Shown: positions 8,253 to 17,253, numbered from the stretch's first letter. The stretch is DNA of 37,301 nucleotides from an uncultured Oscillospiraceae bacterium (GCA_904396495.1 CAJFOJ010000012.1:1-37301); one strand, 5' to 3'. Notes: a model not told the origin generated them from the letters alone. Program-made: numbers and translations.

Positions 8253-9533
8253 TTATGCCTCAACTGCCGACTCTTTAATCAGGTCGACAGCCTTATTAAC
8301 TGCCACGTCGGCCAAAAGATCTTCCGCGGGGATCATGGTTTTTACCTTATCCAATTCCATATTATAGGAATCGGCAATGCGCTGATACTCCTTCTCCAGA
8401 TCCTCGTCGGTGGTCTGAATATTCTCCAACTCGACGACCTTTTCCAGCGCAAGGCGGATTTTAACCTGTCTCTCAGCCTGCTCTTTGAAGGTCAGACGGA
8501 AGGCAGCCATATCCATGCCGGTGTATTGGAGATAGACGCCGATATCCATTCCCTGGTTCCTCAAACGGTAGTCAAAGTCGCGAACCATTTCGTCGATCCG
8601 GCTCTCGTACATCTCCTCGGGAACTTCGCCCTCCATATTGGCGATCACTTCGTCGATGAGCTTATTCTCAAAATCGGTGGTAGCGGTTTTTTCATTTTGC
8701 TCCGTCAGTCTCTTTTTGATATCCTCTTTTAGTTCAGCGAGGGTGTCGAACTCGCTGACATCTTTTGCAAATTCGTCATCCACCTCTGGGAGCTCTTTTG
8801 CGTTAATTTCATGAATCTTCACTTTGAAAACGGCATCCTTGCCCTTTAATTCCTCGGCGTGGTAGTCCTCGGGGAATTTGACGTTGACGTCAAACTCATC
8901 GTCCACGTTGTGGCCGACGATCTGATCCTCAAAGCCGGGGATAAACTGGCCGGAACCCAGGGTCAGATCAAATTTTTCCGCCTTGCCCCCGTCAAATGGG
9001 ACACCGTCTACCGAACCGTCAAAGTCAATGACCACCACATCATCATTTTGGGCGGCGCGGTCAGAAACGGAAATGGTTCTGGCGTTGCGGTTTCTCAAGC
9101 GCTCGATTTCATTGTTGATGTCCTCATCAGTCACTTCTTTGACCTCTTTAGACGCCTTGATGCCCTTGTAGTTTTTAACCGAAACCTCCGGTTTGACCAC
9201 ACAGGTCGCTTTAAAAGTAAAGCCATCGGCCTTAGAAACCGCCGTCACGTCGACCACGGGACGGGCTACCAGTTCGATATCCGCTTCTTTCACCGCTTCT
9301 TCCAAAGCGCCGGGGTACAGGGCGTTGATAGCATCCTCAAAAAAGATGCCCTCGCCGTACAGTCTTTCGATGGTTTTACGAGGGGCTTTGCCCTTGCGGA
9401 AGCCGGGAACCTCGATCTTCTTTACCCTTCTTTGGTAAGCCGCCTGGCAGGCTTTTTCAAACTCTTCCGCCGGCACCGAAACTTCCAATTCAAATTTATT
9501 GGTGGCAACGTTGTTTTTGGATACTAAACTCAT
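8253..9533 (-). CDS. tig: Trigger factor
   Basis: Ribosome-associated chaperone and peptidyl-prolyl isomerase that meets nascent chains at the exit tunnel. From the ATG at MSLVSKNNVA the protein has 426 residues, normal for the family. The ribosome-binding signature GFRKGKAP is at 44-51, followed by the FKBP-type isomerase domain (about 150-245, including FDGSVDGVPFDGG and LGSGQFIPGFEDQI) and the helical C-terminal arms. An AGGAGG site lies just before this ATG; the earlier in-frame start lacks one. It is first in the tig-clpP-clpX group; about 160 bases separate it from clpP, enough for an internal promoter, which I cannot identify with confidence. Confidence 0.97.
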   Translation of the reverse strand: MSLVSKNNVATNKFELEVSVPAEEFEKACQAAYQRRVKKIEVPGFRKGKAPRKTIERLYGEGIFFEDAINALYPGALEEAVKEADIELVARPVVDVTAVSKADGFTFKATCVVKPEVSVKNYKGIKASKEVKEVTDEDINNEIERLRNRNARTISVSDRAAQNDDVVVIDFDGSVDGVPFDGGKAEKFDLTLGSGQFIPGFEDQIVGHNVDDEFDVNVKFPEDYHAEELKGKDAVFKVKIHEINAKELPEVDDEFAKDVSEFDTLAELKEDIKKRLTEQNEKTATTDFENKLIDEVIANMEGEVPEEMYESRIDEMVRDFDYRLRNQGMDIGVYLQYTGMDMAAFRLTFKEQAERQVKIRLALEKVVELENIQTTDEDLEKEYQRIADSYNMELDKVKTMIPAEDLLADVAVNKAVDLIKESAVEA

Positions 9534-9673
9534 GAGACTTCCTCCTAATTTTAGCCGTCGTCCCAAAGGCGCGGCCTTTAAAATCATACTGCCTCAAGGG
9601 CCGTACTTTTTGTAAATTTGGCGGCACAGGCAGAAAAACAAGAGGACTGCAATTGCCAGTGCACAATGAAATT

Positions 9674-9702
9674 ATTATAACACAAATTACTTTACATTGC
9701 TA
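9674..9702 (-). promoter_or_regulatory. Promoter for tig
   Basis: On the minus strand a perfect TATAAT (9679-9674) stands 17 bases after a weak TAGCAA -35 (9702-9697). The leader to the tig ATG is about 135 bases. Confidence 0.5.
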
Positions 9703-9735
9703 GTTCTTCCGAATGCTTTTACCGGTTTTTACAAA

Positions 9736-10413
9736 TTATAATATTTTTTTTGGGCAAAATTGCAAATAATCACAGGATACCAAACGAAAATCAATGCCGA
9801 GCCGCTCTCCGTTGATGGCGTATCCCGACGAGTATCCGTGGATATGCCCGTAATACACCTGCTTGATGTTGTATTCGTGGAGGATTTCCAAAATTTCGTA
9901 ACATTCGCCTCCTCCGTAGATGGGAGGATAGTGCAAAAAGACGATAGGCTCCTTTTGGAGCGCTTTGCCCGCGTCCAGCGACAGCCGCAACCGCCCACAC
10001 TCCCGCAAAAGGACCTTCTTTTCGCTTTGTTCATTCATCCAGCCGCGGGTGCCGCAGAGGGCGTAATCCTCGTATTCGTAAGCGTTGTTAAACAAAATCT
10101 TGACCGAATCGCAACCCCAGTCCGACAGGGCCTTCTCCACCTTGGTTTTGGTTGTAAACCAATAGTCGTGATTCCCTTTTAGGATAATTTTTGTGCCGTT
10201 TAGCTTGTGGAGATACTCAAAATCCGGCCGGCTCTCCTCCATCACAAGCCCCCAGGAAATATCCCCCGCGATGACAACGGTATCCTCGGGTTTTACCGTT
10301 TTTTGCCAGTTTTCAGTCAGCCGCTGCACATAATTTTCCCAGCCGGGAAACACATCCATGGGCTTATTGACCCCTAACGACAAATGGAGATCGGCGATGG
10401 TAAATAAACTCAT
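9736..10413 (-). CDS. Calcineurin-like metallophosphoesterase
   Basis: A 225-residue metallophosphoesterase with all the two-metal motifs in order: DLHL at 8-11, GDISW near 50, GNHDYW near 80, FLHYPP near 160 and GHIHGY near 194. It has no signal peptide and is probably cytoplasmic. Family members act on nucleotides, RNA ends or phosphoproteins; the substrate cannot be inferred here. The ribosome binding site is weak. It is a single gene divergent from the DUF1540 gene and ends 34 bases before the predicted tig promoter. Confidence 0.9.
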   Translation of the reverse strand: MSLFTIADLHLSLGVNKPMDVFPGWENYVQRLTENWQKTVKPEDTVVIAGDISWGLVMEESRPDFEYLHKLNGTKIILKGNHDYWFTTKTKVEKALSDWGCDSVKILFNNAYEYEDYALCGTRGWMNEQSEKKVLLRECGRLRLSLDAGKALQKEPIVFLHYPPIYGGGECYEILEILHEYNIKQVYYGHIHGYSSGYAINGERLGIDFRLVSCDYLQFCPKKIL

Positions 10414-10523
10414 GGAGTTTCCCGACCCATCAACTAGGGCCGTCCTTCCTTTCCTTTATTTTTTCATCAAATGATTCCATAAATTTTGGTTTTCATATCG
10501 ATTTTGATTCTGAGAACAATAAC

Positions 10524-10548
10524 TTCGGAAAGAATTTTTCTTTCCGAA
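10524..10548. other. Perfect 9-bp hairpin upstream of the DUF1540 gene
   Basis: TTCGGAAAG and CTTTCCGAA flank a 7-base A/T loop, with ATTTTAT on the plus-strand side. It lies in the 177-bp divergent region between the metallophosphoesterase and DUF1540 genes. It may be an attenuator or operator in the DUF1540 leader. I see no clear promoter in this region. Confidence 0.45.
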
Positions 10549-10590
10549 ATTTTATGACAGCGGAACCCTCGCTGAAAAGGAGGAAACCTG

Positions 10591-10767
10591 ATGTCTGAAT
10601 ACGGAAAACAAAAAGAAACCATTGCCTGCGTAAAATGCGATGTGACTAACTGCATCCACAACAATCACAACTGTGAATGCACAGCAAGTGTGATCAAGGT
10701 TGGGCCGCACAGCGCCCACTGCTGCCAAGATACTGTTTGCCAGTCCTTCCAAACGCAGGACAAATAG
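10591..10767 (+). CDS. DUF1540 small cysteine-rich protein
   Basis: A 58-residue protein beginning MSEYGKQKETIACVKCDV. It carries the DUF1540 pattern: CVKCDVTNCIHN, then the C-E-C-T-A-S-V-I-K-V segment, and a CCQDTVCQSF end, eight cysteines in all, suggesting metal binding. Many Firmicutes carry such proteins and their role is not established. A strong AAGGAGG site lies 7-8 bases before the ATG and an intrinsic terminator follows, so this is a true monocistronic gene despite its size. It is transcribed against its neighbours on both sides. Confidence 0.88.
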   Translation: MSEYGKQKETIACVKCDVTNCIHNNHNCECTASVIKVGPHSAHCCQDTVCQSFQTQDK

Positions 10768-10862
10768 TTTTTCTTTACAACTAAGGTAGGTTGATCCTTG
10801 CAAGTAAAATGGACTTTGAGGAGACCGAGCAGGAAACGTTGGGGCTTCCTGCCGCGCTCCAA

Positions 10863-10889
10863 CGCGCCCGAGGAGGGCGCGCTTTTTTT
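10863..10889 (+). terminator. Intrinsic terminator of the DUF1540 gene
   Basis: CGCGCCC, a 5-base loop GAGGA, GGGCGCG and then C followed by seven T. It is a classical plus-strand terminator about 95 bases after the DUF1540 stop codon and 46 bases before the end of the convergent thrC gene. Confidence 0.88.
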
Positions 10890-10934
10890 GTCCGTTTTTT
10901 GCATTTTTTTGAGATCACCTGGCGGATCTAATTC

Positions 10935-12425
10935 TTATTGAAGCATTTCTTTTACTTTGTCCACCATCTGCTCTTTGGTTACGCTGTCGGTAAAGCGCAC
11001 CTTTTTGTTTTTCAGGGCGAGCAGGCTCTTGGGAGGCGCCATTTTGCTCAGGGATGCCAGCATCTCCACCTGGGCAAAATCATCTTCCGGCAGCGGCTCA
11101 TCGGTGATGCTTTTTAAGACGCTTTCGGTAAATTTATAGGGGGATGCAGTGGAGGCAATGATGGTTTTTGTCTTGTCGCCGGTTTTTTCACAGTAATCGC
11201 TGTAGACCTTGACCGCAACAGCGGTGTGGGTATCACAGAGATACCCGTATTCTTTAAAGGTCTCGCCGATGGTAGCTTTCGTTGCCTCCTCATCGCAGAA
11301 ACCACCGTAAAAGTCGGATTGGAGTTTTTCTTTGACCTTAGAACCGACCTCGTACCTGCCGTCTTTTAAAAGCTTTGCAAACCAGTCGGAAATTACCTTG
11401 TCGTCCCGCCCACAGAGGTCGTAGAGAAGCCGCTCCAGGTTGGAAGAGATGAGGATGTCCATCGACGGGGAGGATGTGGCGTAAAACTCCCTATTTTTGT
11501 CATAGACACCGGTTTCAATGAAGTCGGTGAGGACCTTGTTTTTATTGGACGCACAGATGAGCTTTCCGATGGGAAGGCCCATGTTTTTGGCGTAATAGGC
11601 AGCTAAGATGTTCCCGAAATTGCCGGTGGGAACGCAGACGTTCACCTTGTCGCCCAGCTTTATTTCCCCCCGCTCCACCAAACTGGTGTAGGCCGCTATG
11701 TAGTAGACGATCTGGGGGACCAGCCGGCCCCAGTTAATAGAGTTGGCGGAAGAAAACATCTGGTTGTTCTTTTGAAGCTCCCCGGCGATCACCGGATCGG
11801 TGAAAATCTTTTTCACTCCGCTCTGGGCGTCGTCAAAATTGCCTTTGATGGCACAGACTGACACGTTCTGCCCTTCCTGGGTGGTCATCTGGAGCTTCTG
11901 CATCCGGCTGACACCGTGTTCGGGATAGAATACCAGCATCTTAGTTTTGGGGACGTCCTTAAAGCCCTCAAGCGCCGCCTTACCGGTGTCGCCAGAGGTG
12001 GCGACCAGCACGACAATCTCCTTGTCGGGAGCGGTCTTTTTCGCCGAGGTAGTCAGAAGGTAGGGCAAAAGCTGCAATGCCATATCCTTAAAGGCACAGG
12101 TGGGGCCGTGCCACAGCTCCAACAGATAGGCCCGCTCGCCTACCTTAGAGATTTCAGAGATATTTTTTGTGTCAAATTTTTGATCGGTGTAAGCGCTGTC
12201 CACACAGTGGTTTAACTCGTCTTCTGAAAAATCGGTGAGGAATTTCGAGAGGACGGTTTTTGCCTTGTCGTTATAGGAAGTCCCCACCATGGCGGAAATA
12301 TCGTCCAAAGAGATCTTGGGAAGGCTCTCCGGCACAAAAAGCCCGCCTTCGGTGGAAATTCCCTGTGCGATGGCCTGAGCGGCCGTCACTTTGCAGTTTG
12401 AATTCCGGGTGCTTACGTAGTACAT
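10935..12425 (-). CDS. thrC: Threonine synthase
   Basis: PLP enzyme converting O-phosphohomoserine to threonine, the last step of threonine synthesis. The 496-residue length is that of the longer (class II, E. coli/clostridial type) threonine synthases. The start MYYVSTRNSN and the LWHGPTCAFKDMALQLLP motif with PLP lysine Lys113 are diagnostic, as are TSGDTGKAALEGF and the glycine-rich PTGNFGNILAAYYAKNMGLP phosphate-binding segments. GGAGAG lies 7 bases before the ATG. No homoserine kinase or dehydrogenase gene is adjacent. A 131-bp gap separates it from the upstream dipeptidase gene, with a GC-rich inverted repeat (CCGCGC/GCGCGG near 12500-12525), so its transcription may be independent. Confidence 0.97.
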   Translation of the reverse strand: MYYVSTRNSNCKVTAAQAIAQGISTEGGLFVPESLPKISLDDISAMVGTSYNDKAKTVLSKFLTDFSEDELNHCVDSAYTDQKFDTKNISEISKVGERAYLLELWHGPTCAFKDMALQLLPYLLTTSAKKTAPDKEIVVLVATSGDTGKAALEGFKDVPKTKMLVFYPEHGVSRMQKLQMTTQEGQNVSVCAIKGNFDDAQSGVKKIFTDPVIAGELQKNNQMFSSANSINWGRLVPQIVYYIAAYTSLVERGEIKLGDKVNVCVPTGNFGNILAAYYAKNMGLPIGKLICASNKNKVLTDFIETGVYDKNREFYATSSPSMDILISSNLERLLYDLCGRDDKVISDWFAKLLKDGRYEVGSKVKEKLQSDFYGGFCDEEATKATIGETFKEYGYLCDTHTAVAVKVYSDYCEKTGDKTKTIIASTASPYKFTESVLKSITDEPLPEDDFAQVEMLASLSKMAPPKSLLALKNKKVRFTDSVTKEQMVDKVKEMLQ

Positions 12426-12556
12426 AATTCAGCTCTCCTCTATTTTTGATCCTACAGCAACGCTGCGTATGGTACGGCTATGACAAAAAGCACCGCCGGC
12501 CGCGCATGAAACGGGAAGGCGCGGCGCCATTCGGCACTTATTAGATGCGTTTTCAC

Positions 12557-13462
12557 CTATAGATTCTCCTCAAAAAAGCGCTGGGCGTTTTGGAAGGTAA
12601 TCTTATCGACTAATTCGGAGGGAAAGTGTTTTTGCAGGTTTTCGTGCCAATCGGGGATTTTTTCGATCCGATTTAGCAGCGACAGGGTGGCGGCCCCGTC
12701 AAAATCGCTGCCCACCGCGATTACGTCCTCACCGCCCAAATCGACGATGTGGTGGATGTGGGCGCGCAGTTCCTGAAAACTGGCATCGCTCTCCCCGTTG
12801 ATGAAGATGGGATAGAAATTGATGCCGATCAGTCCCTTGCGGCGGATGATTTCCTGAATCTGCAAGTCGTCCAGATTGCGTTTGTGGGGGCAAATGTCAA
12901 AGCAGTTGGAATGGGTGGCGATAAAGGGCCGCTCAGCGATTTCGCAGAGTTCCCAAAAACTCGCGTTATTGAGATGGGATACATCGATGACGATCCGATT
13001 TTTTTCCAGCTCCTTGACCGCCTTTTTCCCCAGGGCGGTCAAACCGGTTTCACTGTCCACGCCGCCGGCCAATTCGTTTTCCCCGTTCCAGGTCAGGGAA
13101 AGGATACGCACCCCCAACTCCCGGAACTCCGGGATACGCTCCAGCTTGCCGCCCAGCGCCGCCCCGTTTTCCACCGAGAGCATGGCGTTGCAGACGCCAT
13201 CCCGGACGTTTTGCGGGTCGTAGGGGACAATCTTGTCGCTCTCCTCATAGGCGTCCTGTAAAACCTTCACCTGGGCCAGAAAGCGGCGGTAAGCCTTGAC
13301 GCCGCGGCAGTCGTCGTGGACAAAGGCGGCAAAGGTCTGCACCCAGCGGTCAAACAGCATGCCCCGCTCCACCGAAACATTGTAATCATTGTGTACCAAC
13401 GAAGCCTTGCCTTTCCGGCATTCGTTTAAGGTATCACAGTGCAGGTCAAAATGGCGCATCAT
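12557..13462 (-). CDS. Membrane dipeptidase family (peptidase M19)
   Basis: Zinc dipeptidase of the M19 (renal dipeptidase) family, about 300 residues. The N-terminus HFDLHCDTL supplies the first two zinc ligands, and VENGAAL, VIDVSHLNNASFWEL, FIATHSNC and VGSDFDGAA follow in the family order. There is no signal peptide, so the protein is probably cytoplasmic and may trim dipeptides, including D-amino-acid or cyclic ones. Two adjacent ATG codons are preceded by AGGAAGG; I give the first, and starting at the second changes one residue. It follows the rnhB-yraN gene after a gap of about 250 bp and is probably separately transcribed. Confidence 0.92.
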   Translation of the reverse strand: MMRHFDLHCDTLNECRKGKASLVHNDYNVSVERGMLFDRWVQTFAAFVHDDCRGVKAYRRFLAQVKVLQDAYEESDKIVPYDPQNVRDGVCNAMLSVENGAALGGKLERIPEFRELGVRILSLTWNGENELAGGVDSETGLTALGKKAVKELEKNRIVIDVSHLNNASFWELCEIAERPFIATHSNCFDICPHKRNLDDLQIQEIIRRKGLIGINFYPIFINGESDASFQELRAHIHHIVDLGGEDVIAVGSDFDGAATLSLLNRIEKIPDWHENLQKHFPSELVDKITFQNAQRFFEENL

Positions 13463-13591
13463 CTCATCCTTCCTCTCTCCCAAACACAGGTTTTGTCTAC
13501 CATACGAAAAATAAAACTGGTATTATCTTATGCTAAATGCAATGCAAAAGACAGAGCGATCTCTCCTTTAAACAGACAGATCAAATAGCGT

Positions 13592-13607
13592 GGCGGGTTT
13601 ACCCGCC
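13592..13607. other. Palindrome in the dipeptidase upstream region
   Basis: GGCGGGT, two bases, ACCCGCC. A second hairpin, CAAGTAG/CTACTTG, lies near 13677-13697, just after the rnhB-yraN stop. Neither has a good U-run. They are the only structures I see in the 250-bp gap between the two genes and may end the ribosomal-operon transcript or affect the dipeptidase leader. Confidence 0.4.
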
Positions 13608-13714
13608 GAATGATCCGTTTCAGGTTCAAATTGCATAATGTTGGCTTTGCAATCCGCCGTTTTTTGCGAATTGTAACAAGTAGCGAAAAACTACTTGCTA
13701 AATGATAAGCAGCA

Positions 13715-14677
13715 TTATGTAAAAGCGTTCTCGATTTGCTCTACCCGCAAAGGAAGCCCGGTCTTTTGATCCAGCAGTACCTCCACCACGTCAAAGCGGG
13801 GCTGAAGGGAGTTCTCCTCCCGCTCCGACAAATAGAGCATCGCCGTCTGGCGGAGCTTTTGCTGTTTGGATGGGGTGACCGCTTCCCTGGGCTCGGCGAT
13901 CATCCTACCGCTGCGGGTTTTCACCTCCACAAAGGCGAGGATGTCCCCTTTGGAGGCGATGATGTCGATTTCCCCGTAAGGGGAGCGGTAGTTCACTTCC
14001 ACAATCCGGTAACCCTGCTCCAACAGGTACTGGGAGGCAATGCCCTCTCCTTTTGCACCGACGGAAACGGTGGAAGTAAGCTCCCTTTTATCAAAGTATT
14101 TTTTCAGAAAGGTCATCCGGTGAACTGGGGAGGGACCGTAGGCGTTTAACATCTCATAATGGAGCTTGGTGCCGTAGCCTTTGTGCTTTGCAAACAAATA
14201 CTGGGGGTACTGCCGATCCAATTCCTCCATGTACCAATCCCGTTCCACCTTTGCCAAGATGGACGCCGCCGCAATAGAAGCTGAAGTCGCATCCCCCTTG
14301 ATGAGACAGCGGCCGGGCACCGGGAGCTTAGGGTTTTTGTCCCCGTCGACGAGGGCGAGGGAGGGCTTGACCGAAAGCCCCTCCACCGCTCGCCTCATGG
14401 CGAGGAAGGTGGCCTGCAAAATGTTGAGGCTGTCGATTTCTTCCACCGACGCAGTGGCAACGCTTAGAGCCACCGCCTTCTCCTTAATCTCATCGTAGAG
14501 AGCCTCCCGCTTTTTGGCGGAGAGCTTTTTGCTGTCGTTTAGACCCTCTATGGGTTTTTGGGGGTCGAGGATAACCGCCGCCGCGTACACATCCCCGGCT
14601 AGAGGGCCTCTGCCCGCCTCGTCCACACCGCAGAAGTTCGCAATCCCAAGAGAAGCATCGTACTCCCATAAGGTCAT
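13715..14677 (-). CDS. rnhB: Fused RNase HII and YraN (UPF0102) endonuclease-like protein
   Basis: One 320-residue reading frame with two domains. Residues 1-200 are ribonuclease HII, which removes RNA from RNA-DNA hybrids: catalytic Asp19-Glu20 in [14 protein letters not shown], Asp111 in VDGD, and [10 protein letters not shown]. Residues about 203-320 are a complete YraN/UPF0102 domain with a PD-(D/E)XK-like core: Glu212, Asp238 in YGEIDII, and Glu251-Val-Lys253 in FVEVKTR. In many bacteria rnhB and yraN are separate adjacent genes; here there is no stop or frameshift between them. A GAAAGGGGG site precedes the ATG, which lies 16 bases after rbgA, so it belongs to the rplS-lepB-rbgA operon. 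The YraN role is unknown. Confidence 0.95.
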   Translation of the reverse strand: MTLWEYDASLGIANFCGVDEAGRGPLAGDVYAAAVILDPQKPIEGLNDSKKLSAKKREALYDEIKEKAVALSVATASVEEIDSLNILQATFLAMRRAVEGLSVKPSLALVDGDKNPKLPVPGRCLIKGDATSASIAAASILAKVERDWYMEELDRQYPQYLFAKHKGYGTKLHYEMLNAYGPSPVHRMTFLKKYFDKRELTSTVSVGAKGEGIASQYLLEQGYRIVEVNYRSPYGEIDIIASKGDILAFVEVKTRSGRMIAEPREAVTPSKQQKLRQTAMLYLSEREENSLQPRFDVVEVLLDQKTGLPLRVEQIENAFT

Positions 14678-14693
14678 CCTGTTTTCCCCCTTT

Positions 14694-15563
14694 CTATTGG
14701 TTCTCCGGCAGTTCCAGAGAGATTTTTCCCAATTTTCCGCCCCGGTACTCGTCCAGCACCATGGTGGCAGCTCGGAGGGTGTCGATCTCCCCTTTGCCCA
14801 TCAGCATTCCCCGCTTGCGCCCCACCAGGCACAGCAGGTCGTACGGTTCCAAGTTCGCTGTTTCGTCCGTTGTGATTTTGTACCGCTCGGCGAGCTTTTG
14901 AGGATACTCCCGACACATCCAGCTTAAAAGCCGCATGCTGAGCAACTCCACATCCAGCACCTGATCCTTGACGGCGCCGGTAAAAGCCAGCTTTTCCCCC
15001 ACCGCCGGATCGTCAAATTTTGGCCAGAGGACACCGGGCATGTCCAAGAGCTCCACGTCCCTGCTCACTGTCACCCACTGTTTTCCCCGGGTGACGCCGG
15101 GACGGTCTTCCACTTTGGCCCGCTTTTCCCGGGCCAGTTTATTGATAAAGGAAGATTTTCCCACATTGGGAATCCCCACCACCATCATCCGAAGGGGTCG
15201 GCCGGCCATCCCTTTGTTGGCGCGGCGCTCCAGCACGTCGGACAGCGCCTCCCGAACGGCGGGCAAAAACTGGGGAATACCCTTTCCGGTTTTGGAGTCG
15301 GTAGCAATGGCGGTAATCCCCTGTTCCTTGTAGTATTTAAGCCACAAAGCGGTAATTTTTTGATCGGCGGTGTCGCACTTGTTTAAAACCACGATCCGCT
15401 TTTTGTTTCCGATCCATTTAGAAAGCTCCGGATTGCTGGAGCTCATCGGAATCCGGGCGTCCCGCAACTCCACGACGATGTCGACGAGCGTAAGGCTACT
15501 TTGAATCATCCGTCGGGTTTTGGCCATATGGCCCGGAAACCACTGAACCGAAGCTTGTTCCAT
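14694..15563 (-). CDS. rbgA: Ribosome biogenesis GTPase RbgA (YlqF)
   Basis: Circularly permuted GTPase needed for late 50S subunit assembly. From the ATG at [13 protein letters not shown] the protein has 289 residues. The G motifs appear in permuted order: G4 NKCD at 61-64, G1 GIPNVGKS at 130-137 and G3 DMPG at 174-177. The N-terminal WFPGHMAKT is a family hallmark. GGAGG lies about 11 bases before this ATG, or 8 bases before the GTG one codon earlier, which may be the actual start. The longer frame beginning at 15617 has no ribosome binding site. The position between lepB and rnhB matches other Firmicutes. Confidence 0.96.
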   Translation of the reverse strand: MEQASVQWFPGHMAKTRRMIQSSLTLVDIVVELRDARIPMSSSNPELSKWIGNKKRIVVLNKCDTADQKITALWLKYYKEQGITAIATDSKTGKGIPQFLPAVREALSDVLERRANKGMAGRPLRMMVVGIPNVGKSSFINKLAREKRAKVEDRPGVTRGKQWVTVSRDVELLDMPGVLWPKFDDPAVGEKLAFTGAVKDQVLDVELLSMRLLSWMCREYPQKLAERYKITTDETANLEPYDLLCLVGRKRGMLMGKGEIDTLRAATMVLDEYRGGKLGKISLELPENQ

Positions 15564-15626
15564 CACAGGACGTCCCTCCTTTTTCTCAAATTCTTCCCTA
15601 TTATTTGTGATTTTCATCGGGTCATA

Positions 15627-16217
15627 CTAGTGGATGACGCCGATTTTATCAAGCGGTAGAATGCGGAAAACCACTTTTCCCACCACGTCTTCCACCGGGA
15701 CAAAGCTCACCTCTGAGGATCTGCTGTCGGTTGAATGGTTGCGGTTGTCCCCCATGACGAAGATACAGCCTTCAGGCACTTCTATGGGATAATCGTGATC
15801 GCCGCGGCTGCTTTCATTAATTGGCTCGGCAATATAGGGCTCGTCGATATAGATACCGTTCACCTTGACATATCCGTTTTTGTCGATGTCAACCGTCTGG
15901 CCTTCGGTGGCGATCACCCTCTTGACCAGTGCTTCGTCCAATCCAGTGTTCTCATCTAAAATCACCACGTCGCCCGCCTTTGGGGTGTACATCAGCTTAT
16001 AGACGATGAGCCGGTCCTCATTGTGGAGGGTGGGCTCCATGGAAGAACCCTTGACCTCTACCGGCCGGATGACAAACCCAAAGACCAGCGCTACGATGAG
16101 CACCGCCCAGAGAAGGGATTTGACCCAATCCCACGCCTCTTTTTTCCAATTGGAGGTCTTTTGTCCAGAGGGCTCTGCTGGCGGCATTTCCTGGGAGATT
16201 TGATTTAGTTCTTCCAT
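15627..16217 (-). CDS. lepB: Signal peptidase I (short copy)
   Basis: Membrane serine protease that removes signal peptides from exported proteins. The 196-residue protein has a short cytoplasmic N-terminus, one membrane segment (about 33-51, SLLWAVLIVALVFGFVI), nucleophile Ser59 in GSSMEPTL, general base Lys99 in ALVKRVIA, and the box E motif VMGDNRNHSTDSR. It lies directly after a longer paralogue and about 60 bases before the rbgA start. In the catalytic domain the two copies share motifs such as TPKAGD/TPKQGD and YVNGIYIDEPYI/YVNGLPLDEPYI, so the pair probably arose by tandem duplication. Confidence 0.96.
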   Translation of the reverse strand: MEELNQISQEMPPAEPSGQKTSNWKKEAWDWVKSLLWAVLIVALVFGFVIRPVEVKGSSMEPTLHNEDRLIVYKLMYTPKAGDVVILDENTGLDEALVKRVIATEGQTVDIDKNGYVKVNGIYIDEPYIAEPINESSRGDHDYPIEVPEGCIFVMGDNRNHSTDSRSSEVSFVPVEDVVGKVVFRILPLDKIGVIH

Positions 16218-16279
16218 TTGATATGACCATTCCTTTCCGGCGATAAAATCACTTAGAATTGGCGCTGCTATTCACGGAT

Positions 16280-16325
16280 GAAACCGGAAGCAGAGGGGAT
16301 CCATGCCAAATCCCTCTCCTCTTCT
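16280..16325 (-). other. Hairpin between the two signal peptidase genes
   Basis: On the minus strand GAGGGAT and ATCCCCTC can pair around a short loop in the 118-bp gap between the two lepB copies. No U-run follows. It could act as an mRNA processing or stability element that sets unequal expression of the copies. Confidence 0.35.
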
Positions 16326-16335
16326 TTTGCTTCGA

Positions 16336-17253
16336 CTATTTGACAGCTCCAATTTTATTGATGGGATAGAGCCGAAATAGGACCCTTCCCATTATGTATT
16401 TCTCATCTACAAAGGACAAAACCTCAAACCTGCTGTCGGTAGAATCGTTGCGGTTATCCCCCATGACAAAGACATGCCCCTGAGGGACTACCACCGGGTA
16501 ATCGTGCTGCCCGTGCATATTGGCTGCGATTTGTTCCTTAATATAGGGTTCGTCTAGCGGCAGGCCGTTGACGTAAACGGTGCCGTCCTCGCCGATATCC
16601 AGCGTCTGCCCTCCGGTGGCAATCACCCGCTTAATCAGGGCTTTCCCCAATCCGGAATCCTTGGACAAGATGACGATGTCCCCTTGTTTTGGGGTGTAAA
16701 ACAGGTTGGAAATCACCAACCTGTCGTTGTTTTGTAGGGTGGGTTCCATCGAAACGCCGTCTACCGTCACCACCTTAATTAATACCCCAAAGATGAGAAA
16801 GACCACCGCAAAAGAAATGCCAATGGCTTTGACCCACTCAAAAATCTCCTGCTTTAGGGTCAGTTCTTCCTCCGCTTCTTCGGGTTTTGCCGGCTCTTCA
16901 GCTGGTTTCGGCGGTTCCGGCGCGGGGACAATGGATGCTTCCCTCCGATCCGGCTTTCTTTCCGGTGGGGTGAAAAGGACGTCCTTGGGGGATGTTTTCA
17001 CCGGTGCCGTCGCAGCAGGAGAAATCGACCAGACCTTGGTGTCTCCCTCATCCCGCTTTGAGATATCGGATGCTGGATCATCCTCAGGAAATTCCACCGT
17101 GACGGTATCTCCATCCTTTTGCTCCGGCGGCTCGGAAGGAGCCTCCCCTTTTGGCGCGGACGGCTCATGGGGCAGGTCCTCGTCTAGCATCCCCAACTCC
17201 TTGAGGATATCGTCAACCTGCCATGCCGATTCCCGGTTTTTTGGATCGTCCAT
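16336..17253 (-). CDS. lepB: Signal peptidase I with long acidic N-terminal extension
   Basis: Second type I signal peptidase, 305 residues. The C-terminal 170 residues hold a membrane segment (about 143-160), Ser168 in GVSMEPTL, Lys208 in ALIKRVIA and VMGDNRNDSTDSRF. The first 130 residues form a Pro/Glu/Asp/Lys-rich, probably disordered cytoplasmic region (PSAPKGEAPSEPPEQK; PAPEPPKPAEEPAKPEEAEEE), with a short amphipathic start WQVDDILKELGML. This extension is absent from the neighbouring copy and could bind a partner or control the enzyme. It follows rplS after 83 bp, within which lies a terminator-like hairpin, so expression may depend on read-through. Confidence 0.95.
   Translation of the reverse strand: MDDPKNRESAWQVDDILKELGMLDEDLPHEPSAPKGEAPSEPPEQKDGDTVTVEFPEDDPASDISKRDEGDTKVWSISPAATAPVKTSPKDVLFTPPERKPDRREASIVPAPEPPKPAEEPAKPEEAEEELTLKQEIFEWVKAIGISFAVVFLIFGVLIKVVTVDGVSMEPTLQNNDRLVISNLFYTPKQGDIVILSKDSGLGKALIKRVIATGGQTLDIGEDGTVYVNGLPLDEPYIKEQIAANMHGQHDYPVVVPQGHVFVMGDNRNDSTDSRFEVLSFVDEKYIMGRVLFRLYPINKIGAVK

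Noticed and set aside
8859-9527. 222-codon open frame on the plus strand
   Set aside because: Antisense to trigger factor, which has complete motifs and a good ribosome binding site.
12749-13261. 170-codon open frame on the plus strand
   Set aside because: Lies inside the dipeptidase gene on the opposite strand; no ribosome binding site or recognisable motif.
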